DNA of 64,000 nucleotides from Pseudomonadota bacterium (GTDB taxonomy: Bacteria > Pseudomonadota > Gammaproteobacteria > Steroidobacterales > Steroidobacteraceae), in the NCBI GenBank assembly GCA_023417315.1, contig JAEZFW010000034.1, forward strand, positions 7,581-71,580, read 5' to 3'. Within the stretch, counting starts at the first letter, position 1, and every line of letters starts with the position of its first letter. The notes beneath the pieces are model-generated. The model had not been told where the DNA came from, searched no databases, and saw nothing but the letters and a program-made list of their open reading frames with translations. Below, piece by piece: positions 25,480 to 34,293 of the stretch. The position numbers and the translations under genes are program-made.

Positions 25480-26391
25480 ATGAATCGGCGTCCGACCACC
25501 ACCCGTTTGCTGAGCTACGCACTCTCCGCGGCCATCCTCGCCCCCACGCTAGCAGAGTCGGCGAGCGTTGCCGCCTTTACCCCTCCGCTCATGCTGGCGC
25601 AGATCTATGAGCCCGATTCAATCGATCTCGACGAGTATTGGATCAGCGAGAAGTATGACGGCGTGCGCGCGTACTGGAATGGCACCCTGCTGACCACGCG
25701 CGCAGGTCACCCGATTGCTGCGCCCGGTTGGTTCACTCGCAATTGGCCGACAACAGCGCTCGACGGCGAGCTGTGGATCGGGCGCGGTCGATTCGAAGAG
25801 CTGCTTGCGACGGTGAGGGACAGCATCCCTGACGACGCAGCATGGGGGCACGTGCGATACATTGCGTTCGATCTGCCCGCGCATCCCGGTCCGTTCGACG
25901 AGCGCAGGCGGGCCCTCTCGCAGGTCATCGCGTCTCACGATGACACGACCATTCACCCCATCAAGCACTGGCGAGTCGCGAGCGAGCATAGTTTGCAGGC
26001 GGCGCTCGATGCAGTAGTCGCCGCCGGTGGCGAAGGCCTCATCCTGCGCAGACAGAGTGGGTTGTATTCCATTGGACGAAGCAATGACATTCTCAAGATG
26101 AAGCCTTATCTAGATGCTGAGGCGGAAGTGATCGGCTACGTACCAGGCTCAGGGAGGCTCACGAACATGCTCGGAGCGCTCGAGGTGCGAACACCGCAAG
26201 GGATGACCTTCCGAATCGGAACGGGCTTTACCGATGCGCAACGAGCGCATCCGCCTGCCATCGGCACGCGCATCACTTATCGTTATCATGGCGTCACGGC
26301 GAGCGGGGTTCCTCGCTTTGCGAGTTTCTTGAGAGAGCGCAACGAAGATGGGCAGACCCGCTCGAAAGACAAAGGAGAATACGAACAGTAA
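25480..26391 (+). CDS. exported ATP-dependent DNA ligase (LigE type)
   Basis: 303 residues from ATG 25480, with GGAGG 8 nt upstream. The N-terminal 25-30 residues form a signal peptide, followed directly by a minimal ATP-dependent ligase. It shows motif I EKYDGVRAYWNG (Lys58 nucleophile), motif III YIAFDLP, motif IV GGEGLILR, motif V DILKMKPYLDAEAEVIGY, and a short OB domain. The small size and export signal match Lig E enzymes of proteobacteria, proposed to seal nicks in DNA in the periplasm or biofilm matrix or during natural transformation. The 3' end overlaps the DUF72 gene by 44 bp. Confidence 0.9.
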   Translation: MNRRPTTTRLLSYALSAAILAPTLAESASVAAFTPPLMLAQIYEPDSIDLDEYWISEKYDGVRAYWNGTLLTTRAGHPIAAPGWFTRNWPTTALDGELWIGRGRFEELLATVRDSIPDDAAWGHVRYIAFDLPAHPGPFDERRRALSQVIASHDDTTIHPIKHWRVASEHSLQAALDAVVAAGGEGLILRRQSGLYSIGRSNDILKMKPYLDAEAEVIGYVPGSGRLTNMLGALEVRTPQGMTFRIGTGFTDAQRAHPPAIGTRITYRYHGVTASGVPRFASFLRERNEDGQTRSKDKGEYEQ

Positions 26392-27196
26392 ACCGGCGAC
26401 GGATCCCTCTCGGATTCGCGTTGGAATCGGCGGTTGGCTTTATGAGCCGTGGCGAGAAACTTTCTATCCGCCAGATTTGCCGAAGAAGAGCGAGCTTCAC
26501 TACGCGAGCAGGCAGGTCACCGCGATCGAAATCAACAGCACGTTCTACCGTCTGCAGAACGCCAGCGTGTTCGCGAAGTGGCGCGACGAGACGCCCGATG
26601 ATTTCGTGTTCTCCATCAAAGCACCGCGTCACATCGTGCAACGTCGCGCGCTCGCGGAGGGTGCCGAATCGCTGACGCGCTTCCTCAACAGCGGCCTCAC
26701 GGAGCTCGGAGAGAAGCTCGGTCCGATCCTGTGGCAATTGCCGCCCGAGAAGGCGTTTGCTCCCGCCGATCTTCAAGCGTTCTTTGCCCTGTTGCCGGAC
26801 ACGATCGGACCGCTGCCGCTGCGCCATGCTCTCGAGGTGCGCCACGAGAGCTTTCGCTCAGCGCAATATCTAGAGCTTGCGCGCAAGTTTCGCATCACAA
26901 CCGTATACACGCACTCGAACGAGTATCCCGCAATTGCGGATGTCACTGGCGAGTTTGTGTACGCGCGCTTACGAGAGGCCGTGGCGGGCGAGCCTACCGG
27001 CTACGCTCATGCGGAGATCGCAACCTGGGCTCGTCGCGCGCATCAGTGGTCATCGGGAGAAGCTTCTGACGATCTGCCCCTGCTCTTAACACCATTGTTA
27101 GTCGGAGCGCGCGATGTCTTTATCTACTTCATAAACGGCGCGAAGGAACGGGCACCAGCTGCAGCGATGGCACTGCTGAGCGCGCTGAACGCTTAG
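26348..27196 (+). CDS. DUF72 family protein
   Basis: 282 residues. IRVGIGGWLYEPWRETFYP, then YASRQVTAIEINSTFYRL and FVFSIKAPRHIVQRR are the hallmarks of the DUF72 (YecE) TIM-barrel family; LPLRHALEVRHESF and the C-terminal VFIYFINGAKERAP also fit. Function is unknown. The start lies within the ligase gene (ATG 26348), 44 bp before its stop, so translation is probably coupled. The link to the DNA ligase is of unknown meaning. Confidence 0.88.
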   Translation: MGRPARKTKENTNSKPATDPSRIRVGIGGWLYEPWRETFYPPDLPKKSELHYASRQVTAIEINSTFYRLQNASVFAKWRDETPDDFVFSIKAPRHIVQRRALAEGAESLTRFLNSGLTELGEKLGPILWQLPPEKAFAPADLQAFFALLPDTIGPLPLRHALEVRHESFRSAQYLELARKFRITTVYTHSNEYPAIADVTGEFVYARLREAVAGEPTGYAHAEIATWARRAHQWSSGEASDDLPLLLTPLLVGARDVFIYFINGAKERAPAAAMALLSALNA

Positions 27197-27278
27197 TCTC
27201 ATTGGTGGCCTCTCGGAACCATCTGTCGTCCTGGAGCGACTTACACGACGTATTTTGATGACGTTAGCGTGAACTGTT

Positions 27279-27295
27279 TACGTTCCTGAAACGTA
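27279..27295. promoter_or_regulatory. short dyad upstream of subtilase gene
   Basis: TACGTT and AACGTA (6 bp, 5-nt gap), 63 bp upstream of the subtilase start codon. Possible operator; no other support. Confidence 0.2.
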
Positions 27296-27357
27296 TGTCT
27301 CTCTACACTCGATGAGACTCGAACACCTTGAGTGATCCGTGGCCACTATGTTCCGCC

Positions 27358-29406
27358 ATGATTAAACGAGCTCGACTCCGCGGCGTCGCTACTCTCTATC
27401 TGCCAATCTTCATGGTGGCTTCGGCCCTGCTGTGCTCGACGTCCCGCGCGCAGGAATATAACGGGGAATTCCCTCGCGCTCGCTCACAATCCAGCGATCG
27501 ATTGATCGTGCAATGGAAGGCGCAGACAGATCGCTCGCGATCCGAGAAGCTGCAGGGATTGCAGAGTCACAGCAACTTGAAGGTGCGAAGTGCCCTACCC
27601 CTCGCACCGCACCTGGAAGTCCTGCAGCTCGAGCGGCAAATGAGCGCAGCGGAGTTACAAGCCACGCTTGCCGTCGTTGCAGCGAATCCAGATGTCGATT
27701 TCGTAGCACCCGATCTTAGACGGCACGTGCACGCGCTGCCGAACGATCAGCTCGTCTCTACGCAGTGGTATCTGCAGACTTCGCAGGTCGCGGCGTTGCG
27801 CGCGGAGACGGCGTGGGACACGACTACCGGCAGTGCCGGTACTGTCATCGCAGTGCTGGATACAGGCGTGCGATTCGATCATCCCGATCTGCTTGCTGCA
27901 AACGCAGGCGGCAAGCTGCTACCGGGTTATGACTTCATTTCAGGCGAGTCGAGCTCGAGCTTCATAGGTGCAAACGATGGCGATGGCCGAGATCCCGATC
28001 CGTCCGACCCCGGCGATTGGGTCGAGCAAGCAGATCTGAGCCGCCCCGGGTATGAGGATTGCGAGGTCAGCGACAGCTCGTGGCACGGCACGCGTGTAGC
28101 AGGTGTGATCGCGGCACGTACGAACAACGGCGCGGGCATCGCAGGGGTCGCCTGGAATGGGTGGATCCTACCCGTGCGCGTCATGGGCAAGTGCGGCGGG
28201 CGCGATTCGGACATCATCGCGGCCATGAGATGGGCAGCGGGCTTGAGTGTGCCCGGCATTCCTGACAACCCTCATCCCGCCAACATCATCAATCTGAGTC
28301 TCGGCGGTGAAGGTGCGTGTACGTCTGCGTACCAAGCCGTCACGAATGAGCTCGCAGCTCGCGGCGTGCTCGTCGTCGCATCTGCGGGCAACGAAGGCGG
28401 ACCAGTGAGTGCGCCTGCAAACTGCCCCAGCGTCTTGGGCGTCGCAGGCGTGCGGCAAGTCGGCACGAAGGTAGGCTTCAGCAATCTCGGTCCCGAAGTC
28501 GGGATCGCCGCCCCGGGCGGCAACTGCGTGAACACTGGGCCAGGACAGCCTTGCTTATTTTCGATCGTGACGGCGACCAATCTCGGGCGAACTGGGCCGT
28601 CCACTTCTGCGTACACGGATGAGCTCAACTTTAATGTGGGCACGAGCTTCTCAGCGCCCATGGTCGCCGGGACCGCGGCGCTGATGCACGCCGTCAACGG
28701 CAAGCTCGGGAGCCAGCACTATATCCAGCGCTTGCGCCAAGGCGCGAACCCGTTTCCACAGAATCAAACCGCGAACATCCCAGATTGCCGCGTGCCAAGC
28801 GGTGCCGACGATATCCAGGATACGGAGTGCTATTGCACTACGGATACCTGCGGCGCTGGCTTGCTCAACGCAAGCGCCGCGGTGACCCACGCCTTCCGGC
28901 CTGTCGCTTCGATTCAAATTCCCACCGCGGTTTCACCAGGGCAGAACGTCGCGCTCGATGCAAGCCTGAGCGCGGCAGCATGCAATCGAACGCTTTCTGC
29001 CTATGAATGGTCGGTCGTGTCCTTTAGTGGAACAGCGCCGCAATTGAGCGCTACGAATCAGCCGAGCATATCGGTTGCAGCACCTGCCTCAGGTGAGTTC
29101 ACGTTGCGCCTCACAGTCACCGACAGCAGTGGCGTACTAGATTCGGCGGATGTAACGATCGATGCCATGAACGTACGAACGACTGCGTCGCCGTTAGCAC
29201 CGGGTGCCGCGTGTCCGGTTGCTCTCACCATTCCTCGAGTGCAGCCGCCGACGACTGCGCCAGCTCCACCGCCGTCGTCGGGAGGTGGTGGCGGTGGCGG
29301 CGGGCAACTTGGTTGGGAGCTGCTCGCGCTCGCTTCGCTATTGCGAGCGCGGCGACGACGCGAACGGTCCAGCTCCTCAGCTCACCTCCTCAGCTCGCGT
29401 TCTTAG
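27358..29406 (+). CDS. subtilisin-like serine protease (S8) with GlyGly-CTERM-like tail
   Basis: 682 residues from ATG 27358: a signal peptide (to about residue 32, STSRAQ), a propeptide (RLIVQWKAQTD...VDFVAPDLRR) and an S8 catalytic domain. The triad is intact: Asp in IAVLDTGVRFDH, His in SWHGTRVAGV, Ser in GTSFSAPMVAG. A Cys-rich insert and a PKD/Ig-like domain (PTAVSPGQNVALDASLS) follow. The end is tripartite: Pro/Gly-rich (seven Gly), a hydrophobic helix (WELLALASLL) and a basic cluster (RARRRRER). That is the pattern of GlyGly-CTERM signals processed by rhombosortase, linked to type II secretion and surface anchoring. The 3' end overlaps convergent gabT by 4 bp. Confidence 0.9.
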   Translation: MIKRARLRGVATLYLPIFMVASALLCSTSRAQEYNGEFPRARSQSSDRLIVQWKAQTDRSRSEKLQGLQSHSNLKVRSALPLAPHLEVLQLERQMSAAELQATLAVVAANPDVDFVAPDLRRHVHALPNDQLVSTQWYLQTSQVAALRAETAWDTTTGSAGTVIAVLDTGVRFDHPDLLAANAGGKLLPGYDFISGESSSSFIGANDGDGRDPDPSDPGDWVEQADLSRPGYEDCEVSDSSWHGTRVAGVIAARTNNGAGIAGVAWNGWILPVRVMGKCGGRDSDIIAAMRWAAGLSVPGIPDNPHPANIINLSLGGEGACTSAYQAVTNELAARGVLVVASAGNEGGPVSAPANCPSVLGVAGVRQVGTKVGFSNLGPEVGIAAPGGNCVNTGPGQPCLFSIVTATNLGRTGPSTSAYTDELNFNVGTSFSAPMVAGTAALMHAVNGKLGSQHYIQRLRQGANPFPQNQTANIPDCRVPSGADDIQDTECYCTTDTCGAGLLNASAAVTHAFRPVASIQIPTAVSPGQNVALDASLSAAACNRTLSAYEWSVVSFSGTAPQLSATNQPSISVAAPASGEFTLRLTVTDSSGVLDSADVTIDAMNVRTTASPLAPGAACPVALTIPRVQPPTTAPAPPPSSGGGGGGGGQLGWELLALASLLRARRRRERSSSSAHLLSSRS

Positions 29407-30683
29407 CTCGCTGAGACTTCAGCAAGCGAGCGTTCGAAGATCTGCAAACCTTCTTCGATGATTGTCTCCGGCGATGTCAGCGGTGCCAGGAATCGAATCG
29501 TGTTGCCATACACTCCGCAAGACAACAGGACGAGACCATTTCTGCCGCAGCGCTGAATCAGCATCCGTGCAAGCTCGGGATCCGGCTGATGAGGATCTCG
29601 GTTCTTGACGAGCTCGATACCGATCATCGCGCCGAGTCCTCGTACATCGCCGATGCAATCAAACCGCGCCTGCAATGCGCTCAACCTTCGCGTGAGCTGT
29701 GCGCCAATCTGATTAGCACGGTTCGACAGGTTTTCACGCTTCATCACCTCGATCACCGCAAGCGCAGCCGCGCAACTGACGGGCGAGGCGGCGAACGTCC
29801 CACCCAACCCACCCGTCACTGGCGCATCCATGATGCTCGCCTTGCCCACGACAGCTGCGAGTGGAAAGCCGCCAGCGAGACTCTTCGCCATGGTCATCAG
29901 GTCGGGCTCGATACCGAAGTGTTCCATCGCGAACAGGCGTCCAGTGCGCGCGAATCCGGTCTGAATTTCATCGGCGATGAATACGATGTCGTGACGATCG
30001 CAGATCTCACGTAGCGCCTTGAGGAAGGCAGCGGGGGCGACATAAAAGCCCCCTTCCCCCAGCACTGGCTCGACGATGATTGCGGCCACGCGCTCGGGTT
30101 CGACATCGTACTTGAAGAGGTGCTCGAGCGCCTCGAGGCTCTGTTCGGTGCTGATACCGTGATACGTGATCGGAAACGGAGCGTGATAGACATCACCTGG
30201 GAACGGTCCGAAGCCGACCTTGTATGGCGTGACCTTTCCAGTGAGCGCCATCGCCATGTACGTCCGTCCGTGAAACCCGCCACCGAATGCGATCACCGCA
30301 GGGCGACGGGTATGCGCTCGAGCAATCTTGATCGCGTTCTCGACAGCCTCCGCGCCGGTGGTTACGAGCATCGTCTTCTTTGGTGTCGTGCCCGGAACTA
30401 AACCGTTCAACTGCTCCGCCAACTCCACTGCCACGCGATACGGAGTGATCATCACGCAGGTATGCGTAAATGCATCGAGCTGTTTGACCACAGCGGCCTT
30501 CACCGCTGGATGCAGATGCCCGGTGTTGACGACTGCAATGCCGCTGGCGAAATCGATGAAGCGGCGCCCATCCGCGTCCCATAGCTCCGCGTTCTCAGCT
30601 CGCTCGACGTACACGGGTAGCATCGTCGACATGCCGCTTGTGATCGCTGCTTGGCGACGACGGTGCAGATCAGAGTTCGACAT
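29403..30683 (-). CDS. gabT: 4-aminobutyrate aminotransferase
   Basis: 426 residues, class III PLP aminotransferase. TTGAEAVENAIKIARAHT and the PLP-lysine segment MTMAKSLAGGFPLAAVVG are typical, as are IFIADEIQTGF-like residues (VFIADEIQTGFARTG). It transfers the amino group of GABA (or a close omega-amino acid) to 2-oxoglutarate. The start ATG 30683 is chosen for GGTGGAG 6 nt upstream. No succinate-semialdehyde dehydrogenase is adjacent. A hairpin lies just upstream of the ribosome site. Confidence 0.9.
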   Translation of the reverse strand: MSNSDLHRRRQAAITSGMSTMLPVYVERAENAELWDADGRRFIDFASGIAVVNTGHLHPAVKAAVVKQLDAFTHTCVMITPYRVAVELAEQLNGLVPGTTPKKTMLVTTGAEAVENAIKIARAHTRRPAVIAFGGGFHGRTYMAMALTGKVTPYKVGFGPFPGDVYHAPFPITYHGISTEQSLEALEHLFKYDVEPERVAAIIVEPVLGEGGFYVAPAAFLKALREICDRHDIVFIADEIQTGFARTGRLFAMEHFGIEPDLMTMAKSLAGGFPLAAVVGKASIMDAPVTGGLGGTFAASPVSCAAALAVIEVMKRENLSNRANQIGAQLTRRLSALQARFDCIGDVRGLGAMIGIELVKNRDPHQPDPELARMLIQRCGRNGLVLLSCGVYGNTIRFLAPLTSPETIIEEGLQIFERSLAEVSAS

Positions 30684-30696
30684 GACATGCTCCACC

Positions 30697-30717
30697 ACCT
30701 GGGCACTCGCCCAGTGG
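30697..30717 (-). promoter_or_regulatory. hairpin between galU and gabT next to the gabT ribosome site
   Basis: Stem CTGGGC/GCCCAG (30699-30704 with 30709-30714), extended by CCA/TGG, 4-nt loop. On the minus strand its 3' arm abuts the gabT ribosome site GGTGGAG, so it may end galU transcription weakly or shape gabT translation. Confidence 0.35.
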
Positions 30718-30804
30718 CATACGAGTCAACTACCAGTCAGAGCGGAAGCGCGGCTGTCATTGCACAGTGCACCAGACTTGCGCCATGGAACAACCGGGCG
30801 GGAT

Positions 30805-31692
30805 CTACTTATCGACAACTTTCGAGGTCAGACCTGTTAGGTACTGGCGGAACTTCTCCCCTAAGCTTTCATGCTTGAGGGCGAACTCAACTGTGGCTTG
30901 CAGATAGCCCAGCTTACTGCCGCAATCGTAGCGCTTACCTTCGAACTCGTACGCGTAGACGGATTCTTCTTCGAGGAGGTCTGCGATCGCATCGGTGAGC
31001 TGAATCTCTCCACCTGCTCCGCGACCGGTCGTCTCCAGCTTCGCGAAGATCGTGGGCGAGAGCACATAACGACCAACGACCGCCAATGTCGAGGGCGCGT
31101 TCTGAGGGCGCGGCTTCTCGACGATCTGCTTCACTCGGCTCACTCGGCCTTCGCGTTCCTCGGTCGCGACGATGCCGTACTTGTCGGTTTCCGCACGCGG
31201 CACAGTCTCGACTCCGAGAACGCTGCCGCCGCGCTCGGCGTAGATATCAGCCATCTGCCGTAAGCAAGGTGTAGGAGCGTCGATCAAGTCATCCGCCAGG
31301 TGTACGAAGAACGGCTCGTCACCGACAACAGGCTTGGCGCACCAGACAGCGTGCCCGAGGCCGAGGGGAGATGGCTGTCGAATGTAGATGCAGCTCGCCC
31401 ACGAAGGAACGATGTCTTTGAGTTGTTTGAGAAGGTCAGCTTTGCCCTGCGCTTCCAACGCTTCCTCGAGCTCGAGATCGGTGTCGAAATGATCTTCGAT
31501 GGCTCGCTTGGAGCTTCCAGTGATAAAGACGAGCTTGCGCGCACCTGCAGCGAGCGCCTCTTCCGCTGCATACTGAATGAGCGGCTTGTCGACGATCGGC
31601 AACATCTCCTTGGGACTTGCCTTAGTGGCCGGCAAGAAGCGTGTGCCACGTCCAGCGACCGGAAATACGGCCGTTCGAATCTCTTTCGTCAC
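30805..31692 (-). CDS. galU: UTP-glucose-1-phosphate uridylyltransferase
   Basis: 295 residues. It makes UDP-glucose from glucose-1-phosphate and UTP for envelope polysaccharides and osmoprotectant glucans. The nucleotidyltransferase signature AVFPVAGRGTRFLPATKASPKEML is present, with LVFITGSSKRAIEDHFD and PLGLGHAVWCAKPVVGDEPF. GTG at 31692 is preferred because GGAGGA lies 6 nt upstream; an ATG six codons earlier (31710) has no ribosome site. Confidence 0.95.
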   Translation of the reverse strand: MTKEIRTAVFPVAGRGTRFLPATKASPKEMLPIVDKPLIQYAAEEALAAGARKLVFITGSSKRAIEDHFDTDLELEEALEAQGKADLLKQLKDIVPSWASCIYIRQPSPLGLGHAVWCAKPVVGDEPFFVHLADDLIDAPTPCLRQMADIYAERGGSVLGVETVPRAETDKYGIVATEEREGRVSRVKQIVEKPRPQNAPSTLAVVGRYVLSPTIFAKLETTGRGAGGEIQLTDAIADLLEEESVYAYEFEGKRYDCGSKLGYLQATVEFALKHESLGEKFRQYLTGLTSKVVDK

Positions 31693-31831
31693 TCGGCGTC
31701 CTCCACTCATGAGTTGAGTAATGATAGCAAGGAGAACGCACTAGACGGCCGTCGGTTCGACGAATCGTCCTTAGCCTGTGCGAAAAGTCCAGGTCCCTGA
31801 CGTGGAGGATCTATGATGGGACAGGGCCGCA

Positions 31832-31857
31832 GGGTGGCATTCGTTCGAATGCCACCC
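31832..31857. terminator. 12-bp stem-loop between comEA-like gene and galU
   Basis: GGGTGGCATTCG (31832-31843) pairs with CGAATGCCACCC (31846-31857); the practical loop is 6 nt. It lies just after the comEA-like stop on the minus strand and lacks a U tract, so it may be a rho-assisted terminator or RNA stabiliser. Confidence 0.5.
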
Positions 31858-31865
31858 CTTCGCCT

Positions 31866-32174
31866 TCAACCGGCCTTCTTGGGCGCCGCCGCACCGTCGA
31901 CACGGATGTTCGCTCGATTGAGCTCCAGCGTCTTAGCCCCGATGCCTTTGACCTTCCGCAGCTCATCCGCAGACTTGAACGCGCCGTTCTTCTCGCGATA
32001 CTCGACGATCGCTTGCGCGCGGCTGAGGCCGACCCCTTGCAGCTCTTTCGCAATAGTAGCTGCGTCCGCTTTGTTGATATCGACTGGGCCGGCCCATACG
32101 GCAATCGGCAGTAGGCTCGCCACGAGAAGTTGCACAGACTTGCGCAGTGCGCCGCTTCGATTGGTCTTCGACAT
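31866..32174 (-). CDS. ComEA-like helix-hairpin-helix DNA-binding protein, exported
   Basis: 102 residues from ATG 32174, preceded by GGAGAGG. A signal peptide (LVASLLPIAVWA) is followed by two helix-hairpin-helix motifs (VDINKADAATIAKELQGVGL, then ADELRKVKGIGAKTLELN). This matches the small periplasmic ComEA proteins that bind incoming double-stranded DNA during transformation. Located between lapB and galU; a periplasmic LigE-type ligase is encoded about 6 kb away. Confidence 0.87.
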   Translation of the reverse strand: MSKTNRSGALRKSVQLLVASLLPIAVWAGPVDINKADAATIAKELQGVGLSRAQAIVEYREKNGAFKSADELRKVKGIGAKTLELNRANIRVDGAAAPKKAG

Positions 32175-32296
32175 GTCGCCTCTCCTTAGCTTGAATGTTG
32201 ATCGTCGAGCGTGATTGCTCGCTCCCAAGAGATTCTGTCCGTGTCCACACGCGCGGAGACGGGGAAAATACCGTCGTTTACCCAGAAATGAATGCC

Positions 32297-33481
32297 TCAG
32301 CGGCGATGAATTCCAGGCGTCACATCCAAGAGAGCGACGGGAGCGAATGCGTCCCAGCTTCGACACCCTGGACACTGCCAGAAATGGCTTGTGCTCGCGA
32401 AACCACAATCGACGCAGCGATAGCGCTGCGTTCGTCGCAATATTCTCCCCAAAGCGAGTGCGAGCTCGCGACGCTGATCCGGGGTGAATCGGGAGGGCTC
32501 ACCGGCAAGGGCACGCGTAATCTCGCCGAGGCTCGGTTCTTCGCGTAAGAGATCGGGCAAGCAGTCGAGCACGAAGCTTTCGTTTTCGAGGCCGGCCACG
32601 ATCGCAGCGTATGCGAGCTCGGCGCGCGCGGCAGGCTCTGGACGAATCCATGCCGCGAAGCGCTGCTCCATCTGCGCGCTGCCTTGTTCGCGCAGCGCAC
32701 GCATCACGCGCGGCAATGCGAGCGACAGTAGTTTCGGATGAAGCTCAACCACACGTTGGCACAAGACGGCCGCAAGTTCGGGCTCGCCCATGTCCATCGC
32801 GACATCGGCACGTATGAGCGCGCTGCGCGAGAAGTTGCGCTGCGCCTCGCGTGCGCGATGTAGGTGTGCACGAGCCGCGTCGAAGTCGCGTCGCGCTCGC
32901 GCGCGCTCCGCTATCTCGCAATGATAGTGCGCAATCGCGGTGGGGTGTTCGGCGGACGCGATTGCAATGAGCCGCTCGTGAGACGAGATCGCCTGTTCCC
33001 AATCGCGCTGTTGCTCATAGATGCGCACCAGATATCTCAATGCGGCCGCGCGATGAGAGCCCTCCTGCGCGAGCTGCTGAAACAGCGCCTCGGCTCGATC
33101 GAACAATCCCGCGCCGAAGTAGTCTTCTGCGAGTGCGAAGGTAGCGTGCGACCGATGCTCGGCGCTCAACGCCGGCCGCGCGATGATGTTCTCGTGTACT
33201 CTGATCGCGCGTTCCACTTCGCCGCGTTTGCGATACAGATTGCCCAGTGCGAAATGCGTCTCGACCGTGTCGTTGTCCACATCGACCATTCGCAAGAATA
33301 CTTCGAGCGCCTTGTCGGGCTCCTCGTTCAGGAGGAAGCGCAACCCTTGAAAATAGCCTCGCTTCAGCTCCTTGCGCTGCTCCTCGTTGGGGTTCTCGCG
33401 CCGCTGTCGACCGAAATACCAGCCCGCAGCGGCTGCAACGAACAGCGCAATCACAAGACCGAATGAAGGTTCAGTGAGCAT
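32297..33481 (-). CDS. lapB: lipopolysaccharide assembly protein B
   Basis: 394 residues from ATG 33481 (MLTEPSFGLVIALFVAAAAGW). One N-terminal membrane helix is followed by about nine TPR units (for example PDKALEVFLRMVDVDNDTVETH-type pairs). The C-terminal rubredoxin-like metal site (CVDCGF...CPGC) closes the protein. In E. coli LapB (YciM) recruits LpxC to FtsH for degradation and so limits LPS synthesis. The start overlaps the lapA stop by 11 bp, as expected for the lapA-lapB operon. Confidence 0.93.
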   Translation of the reverse strand: MLTEPSFGLVIALFVAAAAGWYFGRQRRENPNEEQRKELKRGYFQGLRFLLNEEPDKALEVFLRMVDVDNDTVETHFALGNLYRKRGEVERAIRVHENIIARPALSAEHRSHATFALAEDYFGAGLFDRAEALFQQLAQEGSHRAAALRYLVRIYEQQRDWEQAISSHERLIAIASAEHPTAIAHYHCEIAERARARRDFDAARAHLHRAREAQRNFSRSALIRADVAMDMGEPELAAVLCQRVVELHPKLLSLALPRVMRALREQGSAQMEQRFAAWIRPEPAARAELAYAAIVAGLENESFVLDCLPDLLREEPSLGEITRALAGEPSRFTPDQRRELALALGRILRRTQRYRCVDCGFASTSHFWQCPGCRSWDAFAPVALLDVTPGIHRR

Positions 33482-33761
33482 CGCGAGGTGAGCTCGCCTG
33501 CGCTCGCACCTGTGACTCTGCCAGACGCAGCGCGCGACGCAGACGTCCACGCTCGGCGAGGAGCTCTGCGATCCACGCGATTCGCCAAGTGAGTCCGGCA
33601 AGCATGCCGATCACGAAGGCAACTACGAGACTCAGACCGAGCGGGGACTCGAACCGCAAGAACGCGAGCTCGATCGGGACACGCTCCTGATTCATCGCGC
33701 TCACGATGAGGGCGAGGAGCGCCGCAATAACCAGAGATAGACGAAAAAGAGAACGGGACAT
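33471..33761 (-). CDS. lapA: lipopolysaccharide assembly protein A (DUF1049)
   Basis: 96 residues with two membrane helices (about 8-23 and 41-62) and a charged C-terminal coiled part (ELLAERGRLRRALRLAESQ). NQERVPIELAFLRFESPLG between the helices is typical of LapA/YciS. It acts with LapB in LPS biogenesis control. It lies between ihfB and lapB in the conserved rpsA-ihfB-lapA-lapB order. Confidence 0.93.
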   Translation of the reverse strand: MSRSLFRLSLVIAALLALIVSAMNQERVPIELAFLRFESPLGLSLVVAFVIGMLAGLTWRIAWIAELLAERGRLRRALRLAESQVRAQASSPRDAH

Positions 33762-33770
33762 AGAGGCAAT

Positions 33771-33870
33771 GGACCGTAGGCTGAAGGCTGCAGCATCACG
33801 AGATGCAGCGCCGTCTAAGTTAATGACAGCGCCGACTCGTTATCTGGCTACAGCCTACAGTCTGAGGTCT
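33771..33870. repeat. GGCTGTA-family inverted repeat in ihfB-lapA spacer
   Basis: Arms 33771-33794 and 33847-33870 are inverted copies with 18 of 24 matches and are built on the unit GGCTGTA (RC TACAGCC). Between them is a smaller hairpin (GCATC-ACGA-GATGC). Confidence 0.75.
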
Positions 33871-33881
33871 ATGGCCTCAAA

Positions 33882-34184
33882 TCAGTCTCGGATTGCGTTG
33901 TCCGCGCCCTCGTTAACGCGCTCGCGGAGGTCTTTGCCCGGCTTGAAGTGGGGAACGTACTTACCGGAAAGCGCGACAGTCTCTCCGGTTTTTGGGTTGC
34001 GCCCTTGGCGCGGCGGACGAAAATGCAGAGAGAAGCTGCCAAATCCGCGAATCTCGATGCGCCCGCCCTGGGCGAGCGCATCGCTCATGATCTCGAGGAT
34101 CTGTTTGACTGCCAGCTCTACGTCCTTGGCGGGCAGGTGCTTCTGCTTCGCTGCAATGAGCTCGATGAGTTCCGATTTGGTCAT
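33882..34184 (-). CDS. ihfB: integration host factor beta subunit
   Basis: 100 residues: MTKSELIELIAAKQKHL, then RGFGSFSLHFRPPRQGRNPK, the DNA-intercalating beta-arm region of HU/IHF proteins, ending in the usual helix (GKDLRERVNEGADN). It pairs with IhfA to bend DNA at specific sites in replication, recombination and promoter control. Directly downstream of rpsA on the minus strand, as in other gammaproteobacteria. Confidence 0.96.
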   Translation of the reverse strand: MTKSELIELIAAKQKHLPAKDVELAVKQILEIMSDALAQGGRIEIRGFGSFSLHFRPPRQGRNPKTGETVALSGKYVPHFKPGKDLRERVNEGADNAIRD

Positions 34185-34206
34185 GTCGGGCCCGTTGTTC
34201 TTCTTA

Positions 34207-34288
34207 GGCTGTAGACAGTAGACCGTAGACCGTAGCCAGAAGTGAGCGGCGCTCTCTCGCTACAGCCTACAGCCTACAGCCTACAGGC
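34207..34288. repeat. GGCTGTA-family inverted repeat in rpsA-ihfB spacer
   Basis: Left arm 34207-34237 (diverged TAGACCG/TAGACAG heptamers) and right arm 34259-34288 (four near-perfect CTACAGC heptamers). The arms pair at 24 of 31 positions over a 21-nt gap. It ends 5 nt before the rpsA stop codon. Confidence 0.85.
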
Positions 34289-34293
34289 TCGAA

